Assembly (NCBI GenBank): GCA_023134715.1
Contig: JAGLUP010000006.1
Location: 62,001-126,000, forward strand
DNA: 64,000 bases
Reading direction: 5' to 3'
Source: Candidatus Parcubacteria bacterium
GTDB taxonomy: Bacteria; Patescibacteriota; Minisyncoccia; Minisyncoccales; JAGLUP01
Shown here in pieces: positions 1 to 8,119 of the stretch; within the stretch, counting starts at the first letter, position 1, and every line of letters begins with the position of its first letter. The notes under the pieces were generated by a model. That model saw only the letters and a program-made list of their open reading frames with translations, searched no databases and had not been told where the DNA came from. The position numbers and the translations under genes are program-made.

Positions 1-566
1 TAATCAGATATTGCAACATCCATTTTATCCCCTGCTATTCTTACTGAACTTGAGGTTACAATTCCTCCAAGAGCTATTACGGCTATCTCTGATGTTCCTC
101 CGCCAATATCAATAATCATATTGCCGGAGCAAGAATTTATAGGAATACCAGCTCCAATAGCAGCTAAAATTGGCTCTTTCGCCACATACGCTTCTTTCGC
201 GCCAGCGCTAATCGCCGCTTCAATCACCGCTCTTTTTTCAGTAGATGTAATGCCAGCTGGAATGGCAATCATTAATTCTGGTTTAAAAAAACGAAAACTG
301 CCAATGGTCTTATTAATAAAATATCTAAGCATCGCTTCGGTAATCCGATAGTCAGCGATCACCCCGTCTTTTAAAGGACGGGAAACTTTAATATTGTCAG
401 GCGTTCGGCCAGTCATTTCTTTTGCTTCTTTTCCCACAGCTAAAATTCTATTTTCTAAAAGAGAAACTGCCACCACTGATGGCTCGTCTAAAACCACCCC
501 TTTTCCAGGAAGAAAAACCAAAGAATTACAAGTACCAAGATCTATGCCTATCTTTTTTATGAACAT
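1..566 (-). CDS. mreB: Rod shape-determining protein MreB, N-terminal part
   Basis: Reverse-strand translation from the ATG at 566 begins MFIKKIGIDLGTCNSLVF, the phosphate-1 loop of the MreB/actin fold. It continues with DEPSVVAV, a TGRTPDNIKVSRPLKDGVIADY stretch and the second nucleotide-binding loop IIDIGGGTSEIAVI. MreB polymerises under the membrane and guides cell-wall synthesis in rod-shaped cells, which fits murA directly upstream. About 188 of the usual 330-345 residues are present; the C-terminus lies beyond base 1. No internal stop is seen. Confidence 0.95.
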   Translation of the reverse strand, partial: MFIKKIGIDLGTCNSLVFLPGKGVVLDEPSVVAVSLLENRILAVGKEAKEMTGRTPDNIKVSRPLKDGVIADYRITEAMLRYFINKTIGSFRFFKPELMIAIPAGITSTEKRAVIEAAISAGAKEAYVAKEPILAAIGAGIPINSCSGNMIIDIGGGTSEIAVIALGGIVTSSSVRIAGDKMDVAISD

Positions 567-573
567 AAAGAAA

Positions 574-690
574 AATTTCTAATTTCTAATTTCTAATTTT
601 TATTAAATTTCTAATTTCTAATTTTCAAACTGTTTAGAAATTAATTCATTGAAAATTTAATAGAAATTGAAAATTGAAAATTGAAAATTA
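574..690. repeat. AT-rich imperfect inverted repeat built of 7-8 bp units
   Basis: The left part repeats the unit atttcta several times and the right part repeats gaaaatt. The two halves are largely complementary, so the transcript can fold back. A closely similar arrangement lies at 9648-9738, and a left half alone at 30822-30845. All are intergenic spacers between minus-strand genes. Confidence 0.6.
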
Positions 691-1953
691 TACTTTGACT
701 CTCTTGATGTCCGCTCCCAATTGCTGCAAACGTTCCTCTATTTTTTCATATCCCCTATCTATCTGATAAATATTATTAATCGTACTTTGTCCTTCGGCTA
801 AAAGTCCGGCAATAATCAAAGACGCGCCGGCTCGAATATCCCAACTTTCTATACTGAATCCTTTTAATTCTGTTTTACCAAAAATAAGAGCGCGATGAGG
901 ATCAACTACTTCCACATCTGCTCCCATTTTTCTTAATTCCTGAAGATATCCTTGGCGAGATTCATATAAAGGATCGTGAATCAAGCTTTTTCCCTGTGCC
1001 TGAGTTAAAAGAACAGCAGTAAATGGAAGAAAATCAGTAGGAAAGCCAGGATAAGGAAACGCTTGAGCTCTGGTTGCTTTAAGATTTGGCGAATAAGAGA
1101 CTTTTACAAAATCCACGCCTTTCTCTAAATTAACTCCTATTTCTTCTAATTTATCTAAAAATATATCTAAATGATTTAAGTTCACCTTCCTCACTTCCAC
1201 TGTTCCAGGAGTAATTGCTCCGGCAACAATAAAGGTTGCCGCCTCTATTGGATCGGAAATAATTTTATGTTCAAAGCCATTTAAATTCTCTACTCCTTCA
1301 ATAATAATAGTATGAGTTCCGAGCCCGTCAATTTTAGCTCCCATTTTTTTTAACACTCCCCCTAAATCCTGAACTTGTGGCTCGCAAGCCGCTCCCTTAA
1401 TAATTGTACTGCCTTCAGCTTTTACTGCCGCGAACATTAAATTTTCAGTAGCAGTAACACTAAATTCTTTTAAAATAATTTCTTTTGCTTTAAGATTTTC
1501 TCTTTCAAAATAATAAAAACCATCTCTCCGTGTAATTCTTGCTCCTAATTTTTCTAATGCTTGTAAATGAGTGGAAATTGGCCTTAAGCCAATTTTATCT
1601 CCGCCTGAATCAGGAATTTTAAAATTCTTAAACCGAGCAAGCAAAGGTCCAATTAAAAGAACTGAAATTCTTGTTCTCGGAACTTTTTCTATATCTATTT
1701 TTTGAGGATCTACTTCTTTGCCGGCTTTTACCTTAAGCTTTCTTTCAGACATCCATTCTGCTTCCACGCCCATACTTTTTAAAATTTCAATTAAGCAAAA
1801 AACATCTTCCACCAAAGGAAGATTGTCAATCACACATTCTTCTTCAGTTAAAAGGCAAGCAGCCAAAACCGCGCCAGCCGCATTCTTATATCCTCTAACC
1901 TCAATTGCTCCTTCTAACGGTTTTCCACCTTGAATTACAAATTTCTCTGCCAT
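688..1953 (-). CDS. murA: UDP-N-acetylglucosamine 1-carboxyvinyltransferase MurA (Cys115Asp type)
   Basis: Adds enolpyruvate from PEP to UDP-GlcNAc, the first committed step of peptidoglycan synthesis in the cytosol. The N-terminus MAEKFVIQGGKPLEG and the motif GYKNAAGAVLAA (the Lys22/Asn23 region) are typical, and about 421 residues matches the family. The catalytic loop reads GGDKIGLRP, so the usual active-site Cys (E. coli Cys115) is Asp. The ORF is open 17 codons further upstream, but the family N-terminus supports the ATG at 1953. It lies upstream of mreB in the same direction, which suggests a cell-shape and wall unit. Confidence 0.95.
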   Translation of the reverse strand: MAEKFVIQGGKPLEGAIEVRGYKNAAGAVLAACLLTEEECVIDNLPLVEDVFCLIEILKSMGVEAEWMSERKLKVKAGKEVDPQKIDIEKVPRTRISVLLIGPLLARFKNFKIPDSGGDKIGLRPISTHLQALEKLGARITRRDGFYYFERENLKAKEIILKEFSVTATENLMFAAVKAEGSTIIKGAACEPQVQDLGGVLKKMGAKIDGLGTHTIIIEGVENLNGFEHKIISDPIEAATFIVAGAITPGTVEVRKVNLNHLDIFLDKLEEIGVNLEKGVDFVKVSYSPNLKATRAQAFPYPGFPTDFLPFTAVLLTQAQGKSLIHDPLYESRQGYLQELRKMGADVEVVDPHRALIFGKTELKGFSIESWDIRAGASLIIAGLLAEGQSTINNIYQIDRGYEKIEERLQQLGADIKRVKV

Positions 1954-2020
1954 ATTGCTTTCAATATACCTCAAAATCCCTGTTTTGTCAAAAAAAACAG
2001 CCAAGACATTGTCCTGGCAA

Positions 2021-2557
2021 TCAAATTACCTTAAACGCAGCATTAATGAGAAACCGCATTCTCGGAGATGTAATCTCTATTCTTTCTACTTCTTCTTTAG
2101 AAAAAAATCTTACAAGATTTTTTCCCACTAAATCAAACCCTCTCATCGTCTCTCCTATATGGTCAGAATCATAAGGCACTGGGATCACAAAAGCCAAATC
2201 AATCTTGTCATCTTTCCTAAGCCATGCAGGATACATTTTTATTAACTTCGGCAATCTTTCAAGATTTAATCCAGCTTCTTCCATCAACTCTCTCTTAAGA
2301 GTTAGCACGATTGCGCTTCTATAGCTCTCTCCGAAATCATTCAATTCTACTGCTCCGCCAGGCAATTCCAATTTCCCTGAAAGATCTTTATTATATATAT
2401 CTGACCCCTTTTCTATCCTTGTTCTCAACAAAATTTTTTTCTTGGGTTTATGTAGTGCCACAAATATTCCGATTCCCGTAGCGATAGCTCGTCCTTTTTT
2501 CAAGTTTTCCTCTGCTTTTCTTAAAATTGCTCCCGTGTCATCCATTTTTTCTCCCAT
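2021..2557 (-). CDS. NUDIX hydrolase family protein
   Basis: A 178-residue protein with the motif LELPGGAVE near residue 65 and KRELMEEAGL near residue 95, the two ends of a NUDIX box. NUDIX enzymes hydrolyse nucleoside diphosphates linked to another moiety; the substrate here cannot be told. The spacing between the first Gly-Gly and the REL..EE core is about ten residues longer than the canonical box. An AGGAGGT ribosome site lies 10 nt before the ATG and overlaps the stop codon of the gene at 2573-2809, so the two are translationally close. A second NUDIX gene lies at 4249-4950. Confidence 0.85.
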   Translation of the reverse strand: MGEKMDDTGAILRKAEENLKKGRAIATGIGIFVALHKPKKKILLRTRIEKGSDIYNKDLSGKLELPGGAVELNDFGESYRSAIVLTLKRELMEEAGLNLERLPKLIKMYPAWLRKDDKIDLAFVIPVPYDSDHIGETMRGFDLVGKNLVRFFSKEEVERIEITSPRMRFLINAAFKVI

Positions 2558-2572
2558 TTTTTGTTTTACCTC

Positions 2573-2809
2573 CTATATTTCATTTTCATATTTACTTGCC
2601 AGCGTTACTCCACTTGAGACACTAGCAATCTTTTTATCCATTTCTTTTTTCATACAATCAGGAAGGCCTTCTGTTTTTTCTCTTGCTTCATTAAGACAAA
2701 TTTGAGCCTTATTAAAATCTCTTTCACGACACGAAGTTTTTGCGCCCTCGATCAATCCATCGATCTCTATTGTCCCATCAATTCCTCCCATTCTTTCATT
2801 GTCGTCCAT
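2573..2809 (-). CDS. Small acidic protein, unknown function
   Basis: 78 residues, no signal peptide or membrane segment. It begins MDDNERMGGIDGTIEIDG and contains a helical Cys-containing middle (CRERDFNKAQICLNEARE) that could be one TPR-like helical hairpin. It is the first gene after a strong promoter and a leader hairpin and is followed directly by a NUDIX gene whose ribosome site overlaps its stop. No good Shine-Dalgarno lies directly before its ATG. I do not recognise the family. Confidence 0.65.
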   Translation of the reverse strand: MDDNERMGGIDGTIEIDGLIEGAKTSCRERDFNKAQICLNEAREKTEGLPDCMKKEMDKKIASVSSGVTLASKYENEI

Positions 2810-2848
2810 TTTTTGGTTCAGTATATTTATTTTCCAACGAACAATTTT

Positions 2849-2917
2849 AAAAGCTAAGTTTCTTAGCTTTTTATCCTCCGTTATTTAAATCATATCAAAC
2901 TTTCCCGCCTTTGTCAA
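2849..2917 (-). promoter_or_regulatory. Promoter plus leader hairpin for the 2809-2021 pair
   Basis: On the minus strand TTGACA (2917-2912) and TATGAT (2894-2889) are separated by 17 bp. The start of the transcript carries GGAGGA (2879-2874) and then a perfect 10-bp stem, CTAAG/CTTAG core with a 3-nt loop (2871-2849). The GGAGG lies about 65 nt before the start codon, too far to act as a normal ribosome site. The same promoter-leader module is found at 4993-5059 before the second NUDIX gene. Confidence 0.75.
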
Positions 2918-2929
2918 ATTTTGCTTATG

Positions 2930-2974
2930 AAATTTTTATAAAAGACAGACGGCCGTCAGTGATTTATAAAATTA
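2930..2974. repeat. Palindrome with GACGGCCGTC core and AT arms
   Basis: A GC-rich perfect core, GACGGCCGTC, is flanked by AT arms (AATTTTTATAAA on the left, TTTATAAAATT on the right) that are also mutually complementary. A related palindrome with another core is at 17160-17206. The next bases (2977-3008) carry TGTCATTCTGAGC...GAAGAATCT, a short repeat that also supplies the stop of the MFS gene. Confidence 0.65.
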
Positions 2975-3004
2975 AATGTCATTCTGAGCCAGCGGACGAA
3001 GAAT

Positions 3005-4195
3005 CTAAATTTTGTGGGAATGGATCCCCCACACTATAAGCGCTATTGCTAATACAAAAACTCCGCCGAGAATAAATAAATTGCTAAAACCTAAAAAACC
3101 AATAATTAAACCAGCAATTAAAGAACCAGAAGCAGCTCCCAAAGGAGAAAACATAGTGTCTATCGCGCCTGCTTCTTCAGGATATTGTTTTAATTTTTGA
3201 GAAACTAAACCACTCCTACTTGAATTAGTTAAAAAAGCTCCTGCTGACTTTGCCATCACAATCAAAAGGATTATAAGAGCTGGCGCATAAAACCCAAAAG
3301 CTCCAAGTAAAATTGTAAAAAATCCAAAAATCAAACCACCCTTAATAATGTTTTTCTCGCTCTTTTTGCTTTCTAATTTTTTAATCACTAAAAGAGAGAT
3401 TGGCAAAAATGCCACAGAAAGCAAAGAACCAAAAGCAAGAACCTGATTTTGAGACCAGCCAATGTCTTTTAAAAATAAAATAAAAAACGCGCGGTAAAAT
3501 CCTGCTAAAAATAAAATTGAAAGAGAAATTAAAATAAAAGGTAGAACAGTTTTTTCTTTTATTTTAGAAAAAGCTTTTTGATAATTTAGAAAAGTTTGTT
3601 TTAATTTAAAACCATCATCTACAAGTTTTACTGCCGGCTTTCTTAAATAAATAAGGCAGAAAAAAATGTTTAAAATATGAAAAATTAAACTCAAAACAAA
3701 TACTCCTGTAAAATTAAATTTCCAGATGAATAAAGCGCCGACTACCGGAGCCAAGGCGTCGGCGTAAAATGGAGACGAGTAAAACCAGCCAAAAGACCTG
3801 TCAAAATTTTCCAAAGGATGGCCCATTAAAATCGCTTTCATTGAAACAAAAAACAAAGCAGCTGACATTCCTAAAACTATCTGGCAAAAATAAAAAACAA
3901 GCGTCTCCTGAACTATAATCATTGATAAAGAATAAAAACCATAACCAAAAATTCCCAAACCAGCTAAAATCGCTGGATTTATTTTATGGTTTAAAAATCC
4001 AACAATTGGAGAAAAAACAGCGATTGGCAAATAAATTAAAAGATAAACATAGCCAACTTGAGATAAGGAAAAACCGCGAGCAAGTAAAAACAATGGAAAA
4101 TATAAAGAAAAAAGTTTATATCCAAACATCAACAAAAAATGCGAGATAGTTGCCGCGCCAGTCACCTTTTCAATTTTCAACGATTGAAAATTCAT
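3005..4195 (-). CDS. Major facilitator superfamily transporter
   Basis: 396 residues with about twelve hydrophobic segments, a loop with charged residues near residue 65 (GFLNHKINPA, the position of the MFS loop 2-3 motif) and a longer hydrophilic middle near residues 185-205 dividing the two six-helix halves. It is an inner-membrane secondary transporter or exporter; the substrate cannot be assigned. The stop codon falls in a short repeat shared with other intergenic regions. It is bracketed by the two NUDIX transcription units but has no visible promoter of its own. Confidence 0.85.
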   Translation of the reverse strand: MNFQSLKIEKVTGAATISHFLLMFGYKLFSLYFPLFLLARGFSLSQVGYVYLLIYLPIAVFSPIVGFLNHKINPAILAGLGIFGYGFYSLSMIIVQETLVFYFCQIVLGMSAALFFVSMKAILMGHPLENFDRSFGWFYSSPFYADALAPVVGALFIWKFNFTGVFVLSLIFHILNIFFCLIYLRKPAVKLVDDGFKLKQTFLNYQKAFSKIKEKTVLPFILISLSILFLAGFYRAFFILFLKDIGWSQNQVLAFGSLLSVAFLPISLLVIKKLESKKSEKNIIKGGLIFGFFTILLGAFGFYAPALIILLIVMAKSAGAFLTNSSRSGLVSQKLKQYPEEAGAIDTMFSPLGAASGSLIAGLIIGFLGFSNLFILGGVFVLAIALIVWGIHSHKI

Positions 4196-4248
4196 TACCC
4201 CATTCTACCAAAAAAACAGGCCAAGACAAAATGTCTCGGCTTAATATT

Positions 4249-4950
4249 TTATATTATACTATAGTAGATTCTGTTGCCCATTTCCTTATGGATATCATTC
4301 AATTCTTTTTCTGCTTGTTTTCCGTATTGAAGATTATCACTGAAAGATAATCCCCATTGAGTCATTCTCCACATTCTTTTCCCTCGTCCACTAATTACTT
4401 TATCCTCCAGCCCTCTTAACTCCTCAGGAGAAACCCATATAACATTTTTCCTTGGCGTCCACCGCCATTCAGATGGAAAAACTGGTATCCCTAAAGCAAT
4501 ATCCACCTTATTCAACTTCTGCTGGATAAGAATTGCTGGATATGCTATATCACAGAAACCATCAAAAAAATCAGACAAAGATATCTGAATGGTTAATCCT
4601 GTCTCTTCCTTTACTTCCCTTTTAAGGGTAGCCAGTATTGAGAGATGGCCATTGCTTATAATATCCAAAAACTCTTTTTGTTCTATTTTTTTTCCTGTTT
4701 CTGTCACTTCGTTTATATACCGCACTATTTCCTCCTTGTCTACATTGGCCCAGAATTCCGTATATTCCTGTTTTGACATTCCTCCGCCAGGTAATTCCAA
4801 TTTTCCTTTAAAACTCTTTCCCGGAATTATTGAAAGTAATGTCCCCCTTGCTTTAAGCAATCCTTTGTCATCCTCGTTCAGCAATATTCCAAATACTCCT
4901 ATAGATATTTCCGTTTTTTCATTTAATATTCCTTCCATTTTCTTTTTCAT
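4249..4950 (-). CDS. NUDIX hydrolase family protein with a long insert
   Basis: 233 residues. KLELPGGGMSKQ near residue 52 and LKREVKEETGL near residue 112 are the two ends of a NUDIX box, with about 40 extra residues between them (charged, probably helical). It shares the IGVFGILLNEDDK / ELPGG / REVKEE layout with the NUDIX protein at 2021-2557 and uses the same promoter and leader hairpin, so the two look like paralogues after duplication. An in-frame ATG four codons downstream (MEGILNE) could also be the start. Confidence 0.8.
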   Translation of the reverse strand: MKKKMEGILNEKTEISIGVFGILLNEDDKGLLKARGTLLSIIPGKSFKGKLELPGGGMSKQEYTEFWANVDKEEIVRYINEVTETGKKIEQKEFLDIISNGHLSILATLKREVKEETGLTIQISLSDFFDGFCDIAYPAILIQQKLNKVDIALGIPVFPSEWRWTPRKNVIWVSPEELRGLEDKVISGRGKRMWRMTQWGLSFSDNLQYGKQAEKELNDIHKEMGNRIYYSII

Positions 4951-4992
4951 CCTGTGTGTTTATTCTATTAGTAACGAACTCATTTTAAAAAA

Positions 4993-5059
4993 CTAAGTTT
5001 CTTAGCTTTTTATCCTCCGTTATTATTTCAATAATATCAAACTTTCCCTCTTTTGTCAA
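4993..5059 (-). promoter_or_regulatory. Promoter plus leader hairpin for the NUDIX gene at 4950
   Basis: TTGACA (5059-5054) and TATTAT (5036-5031) with a 17-bp spacer, then GGAGGA (5018-5013) and a CTAAG/CTTAG hairpin. The sequence from -35 to the hairpin is nearly identical to that at 2849-2917. A seven-codon ATG-started reading frame follows the hairpin (MSSLLIE) and could be a leader peptide, but it has no counterpart in the other copy. Confidence 0.7.
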
Positions 5060-5091
5060 ATAAAATTTCAAAAAAATAACGCTCAGCCAAA

Positions 5092-5379
5092 TTAGCCAAG
5101 CGTGCAACAAGAACATTCTTTAGAGAGGTCAATAGTATAGTATTCTTTCCTTATTTTCTCTATTTTTATTTTAATCTCTTCTACGCTAACGCCGCACTCG
5201 TTATACATCTTCTCTGCCTTTTCGTAATTTTCCAAAGCGTCACTCACCACGCCAATTCTTTTGAAAACATTTCCCACCAGTTCGTAATACTTGCCAGCAA
5301 TTTTAAAATCGCCTCTTTCTTCTGCTTTTTTTGCGAGCTGCAAGTATACTTCTGCAACCGTCCAATTATTAGTCATCAT
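5092..5379 (-). CDS. Small TPR-like protein
   Basis: About 95 residues forming two TPR-like helical hairpins: VAEVYLQLAKKAEERGDFK, then AGKYYELVGNVFKRIG and ALENYEKAEKMYNECG. It ends in a Cys-rich tail (ECSCCTLG). The ORF is open to 5406, but a GAGGTGG ribosome site lies just before the ATG at 5379 (MMTNNWTVAE), so I place the start there. It is probably a soluble protein-binding adaptor; the partner is unknown. It has its own promoter and is not in an operon. Confidence 0.7.
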   Translation of the reverse strand: MMTNNWTVAEVYLQLAKKAEERGDFKIAGKYYELVGNVFKRIGVVSDALENYEKAEKMYNECGVSVEEIKIKIEKIRKEYYTIDLSKECSCCTLG

Positions 5380-5436
5380 TTCCACCTCTATATTTTTAAA
5401 CTCCATGTTTTAAAATAACAATAAGTTTATATTAAT

Positions 5437-5465
5437 ATTATAGCAGATTTTTTGATTTTTGGCAA
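5437..5465 (-). promoter_or_regulatory. Promoter of the TPR-like gene
   Basis: TTGCCA (5465-5460), 17-bp spacer, TATAAT (5442-5437) on the minus strand. A weaker plus-strand promoter for the PEGA gene (TAAAAT near 5473) overlaps it, making a divergent promoter region of about 100 bp. Confidence 0.75.
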
Positions 5466-5487
5466 GAAAGAGGTAAAATAAAGGTAT

Positions 5488-6954
5488 ATGACTAAAAAAT
5501 TTCGGACTATTTTATTTTTATTTTTCGCAGGTTTATTTTTTTTAATTGCGCCCTTGCTTATTCTATATTCCCAGGGTTACCGTTTTGACATAGATGAAAA
5601 AAAAATCGTTCAAACAGGAGGATTCTTTTTAAAAGTCCGTCCAACAGGAGTAGAAATTTATATTGATTCTAAACTGCAAAAGAAAACTAATTTTTTATTC
5701 CAATCAGTCCTAATCCAAAATCTTATACCAAAAAAATATAGAATAGAGGTAAAAAAACAAGGATATTTCTCTTGGGAAAAAACTTTAGAAACAAAAGAAA
5801 AACAAGTTACTGAAGCGAAAAATATTATTTTAATTCCTAAAAATCCAAATTTTGAGATTTTGAACAAAACCACGGAAAATTTTTGGTTCTTACCTGCTCA
5901 GAAAAATATAATCCTGAAAGAACTTGATGAGAATGGCTGGTCTTTAAAACTTTTTAATACTGAAAAAGAAATAAAAAGTTATTTAATCAGCGAACAAGAT
6001 ATTTCAACAAAACCAGTCGAACTCTTTACTTTAGAGTTTTCTTTAGATTCTAAAAAAATTCTCTTAAAAACAGGATTAAAAGAACAATTAAAATATTTTA
6101 TTATAGATTTGACAAAAACTCCTGCCCGCAATGCTTCGCCAGCCCGACAGCCTGACGGCAGTCATGGCGGCGGGCATAGCGATGCAGGCGGGCCCATTAA
6201 TTTAATTTCTCTTGATTTTTTAGGGAAAAACGCAGAGCAAATTTCATTTAATTCAAAAGATTCTTCAAAAATATTTTTTTTAAGAAACAATCAGTTTTTT
6301 GAGGGAAATTTTATTGATAAAAAAACATCTTTAGCGCTTTTTAAAAATGTTTTAACTTATTATGTTTCTTCAGAAAATATCTATGTTTTAGAAAAAACCG
6401 GTCTTGTTTTTGAAACAGATTTTTCTTTTAATCTTAAGAAAAAATTAAATCAAACTCCTTTTTCTTTAAAAGCGGAAACCGGATATAAATTAGAAGCTTT
6501 CAATAACTTTGTTTTCTTAAAAGAAGCAAAAAATACATATCTACTTAATCTAAAATCAAAATCTTTTGAAAAACTCTCTGAAACAACAGTGCCATTAAGC
6601 ATATCCCCCGACTCCAAAAAAATCGCTTATTTAAACAATAACGAAATATGGGTTTTATTTTTAACAAATATTTCTGACCAACCAAAAAGAAAAGCTAATG
6701 ATAAAATATTTTTAACTCGTTTTTCTGAAAAAATTAAGCATATTTCTTGGCTTTCTTCTGATTATTTAATTTTTGCCTGTGATAGTAAAATAAAAATCGT
6801 TGAGATTGACGACCGAGATAAAATTAATATTATTGATTTAGCACCCCACACCAAACTTGGTGAAGGGCTAAAAATCTTTTTTAATCAAAACAATAAAAAA
6901 CTATATATTTTGACACAAGACAATTTATATTCTTCCGAAAAACTACTGCCCTGA
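5488..6954 (+). CDS. Membrane-anchored PEGA-domain protein
   Basis: 488 residues. One N-terminal membrane segment (residues 6-27) is followed by a PEGA-type beta domain (about 45-115: VRPTGVEIYIDSK, LIPKKYRIEVKKQGYF). A long extracytoplasmic region with blade-like repeats follows (SPDSKKIAYLNNNEIWVLF), resembling a WD40/TolB-type propeller. PEGA domains are surface domains of unknown binding role. At 6121-6194 a GC-rich palindrome is translated in frame, giving an Ala/Gly/Pro/His-rich stretch that looks foreign to the lysine-rich protein. It is one of few plus-strand genes and its end overlaps the convergent nuclease gene by 12 bp. Confidence 0.8.
   Translation: MTKKFRTILFLFFAGLFFLIAPLLILYSQGYRFDIDEKKIVQTGGFFLKVRPTGVEIYIDSKLQKKTNFLFQSVLIQNLIPKKYRIEVKKQGYFSWEKTLETKEKQVTEAKNIILIPKNPNFEILNKTTENFWFLPAQKNIILKELDENGWSLKLFNTEKEIKSYLISEQDISTKPVELFTLEFSLDSKKILLKTGLKEQLKYFIIDLTKTPARNASPARQPDGSHGGGHSDAGGPINLISLDFLGKNAEQISFNSKDSSKIFFLRNNQFFEGNFIDKKTSLALFKNVLTYYVSSENIYVLEKTGLVFETDFSFNLKKKLNQTPFSLKAETGYKLEAFNNFVFLKEAKNTYLLNLKSKSFEKLSETTVPLSISPDSKKIAYLNNNEIWVLFLTNISDQPKRKANDKIFLTRFSEKIKHISWLSSDYLIFACDSKIKIVEIDDRDKINIIDLAPHTKLGEGLKIFFNQNNKKLYILTQDNLYSSEKLLP
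6121..6194. repeat. GC-rich palindromic insert inside the PEGA gene
   Basis: Compound palindrome starting CCTGCCCGCAATGC and ending GCATAGCGATGCAGGCGGG. GC content is far above the surrounding AT-rich coding sequence and the reading frame is kept. It belongs with the in-frame palindromes of rpsI and rplV. Confidence 0.75.
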
Positions 6955-7632
6955 TTCTTGGGATTGGACTTTTGTTTTAAAATCCTCCCATTTCATTTCG
7001 CCTTCTCCCGCTAAAGAGCAAATTTCTTTAAATGGACAGTAGCGGCACTGCCAATTTTTAGGATAACCAGCTGTTCTCTCTGGAACAACATTTGCGTCAA
7101 TTTTTGTTTTTAAAACATTTAAATCATCAAGAAGAGATTTTGTTAAAGATGAATCATAATCAATTAAAAACTCTTTTAATTCCAAAGTATCTTTGTTTAC
7201 ATAAAGTAATATGCCCTTGGATATCTTAAAAAAATGTAAATAAAGTTGAATTTGATTAATATTGTCTTGCTTTGGATATTCCAACTTTCTAAAAATCATA
7301 CTATTCATACTTTTCACATCAACCACATAAAGTTCATTACTTAAGGTAACGATGGCGTCTGCTCTGCCATTGATCATCTCCTGAGGCGGGATATAAATTT
7401 CAGAAGCGCGAACTATTCCCATGCTGAACAAATTATTTAAAATATGCATTTGAACATAGTCGCCATGCTCAAACAATCTTAAAATAGTTGCGTCCATTGC
7501 TCTTTTTGGAGCATTTTTAAATTTAAAAAAAACCGCCCGGCTGCATCTTCCGGCGTCAGTAACATAAAAATGATCCTGGTCTCTTTCTTTATGCTTGTCT
7601 AAATAAAACTGGTCAAGAAATTCCTTAAGCAT
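6943..7632 (-). CDS. PD-(D/E)XK nuclease, Cas4/RecB-like
   Basis: 229 residues. The nuclease core is visible as GRADAIVTL, YVVDVKS and NQIQLYLHFF (Asp, Asp-x-Lys, Gln). One Cys near residue 30 (AGRCSRAVFF) and a CRYCPFKEIC cluster near residue 197 match the four-Cys Fe-S layout of Cas4 and AddB-type nucleases. Such proteins cut single-stranded DNA ends; no CRISPR genes are in the window, so a repair or DNA-uptake role is more likely. A second protein of the same general class is at 44208-44972. Confidence 0.8.
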   Translation of the reverse strand: MLKEFLDQFYLDKHKERDQDHFYVTDAGRCSRAVFFKFKNAPKRAMDATILRLFEHGDYVQMHILNNLFSMGIVRASEIYIPPQEMINGRADAIVTLSNELYVVDVKSMNSMIFRKLEYPKQDNINQIQLYLHFFKISKGILLYVNKDTLELKEFLIDYDSSLTKSLLDDLNVLKTKIDANVVPERTAGYPKNWQCRYCPFKEICSLAGEGEMKWEDFKTKVQSQESGQ

Positions 7633-7633
7633 A

Positions 7634-8119
7634 TTATCTCTTTGCCCATTGAGGGGCTCTGCGGGCGCGTTTTAAACCAAACTTCTTCCTCTCTCTCATC
7701 CGAGGGTCACGAGTCAAATAACCGGCTTTTCTGAGCCGCTTTTTATAATCAGGATTAAAAACAATAAGAACACGAGAAATTCCATGCCGCACAGCTTCAG
7801 CTTGAGAATGCAAGCCGCCTCCTCTTACTATAATTGAAACTCTAAATCTATCAAGAGATTTCATTCTATCTAAAGCGCCGCTGGCAATTTGCTGAAGCTC
7901 AAGGGTTGAAAAATAATCTTTAAAAGGTTTATCATTTATCAAAAATTCCTTTTCTCCCTTGGTCCATAATCTTACTCTTGCTACAGCTGTTTTTCTCCTG
8001 CCTACTGCTTCAATATAGCGCGTTTCCTTTTTCTCTTCCTTAGTTTCTTCTTTCTTTTTTCCTTTGTCCGCCATAGCTTTAGCGGAGGCGGATTTTTTTT
8101 TAATTGTAGTTTTTTTCAT
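7634..8119 (-). CDS. rpsI: 30S ribosomal protein S9 (uS9)
   Basis: 161 residues ending LKRARRAPQWAKR, the conserved Arg-Lys tail that reaches the P-site tRNA. The core starts near residue 34 (YIEAVGRRKTAVARVRL). The extra N-terminus is Lys/Glu-rich and includes KSASAKAMADKG, encoded by a GC-rich palindrome at about 8065-8092. Its ATG overlaps the rplM stop (8116-8119), indicating coupled translation. Confidence 0.97.
   Translation of the reverse strand: MKKTTIKKKSASAKAMADKGKKKEETKEEKKETRYIEAVGRRKTAVARVRLWTKGEKEFLINDKPFKDYFSTLELQQIASGALDRMKSLDRFRVSIIVRGGGLHSQAEAVRHGISRVLIVFNPDYKKRLRKAGYLTRDPRMRERKKFGLKRARRAPQWAKR
8065..8092. repeat. Palindromic insert in the rpsI N-terminal extension
   Basis: Arms TCCGCC and GGCGGA enclose AGCTTTAGC-like inner sequence. 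It is translated in frame as SASAKAMADK. The same inner sequence is found in the rplV copy at 30328-30353. Confidence 0.75.
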
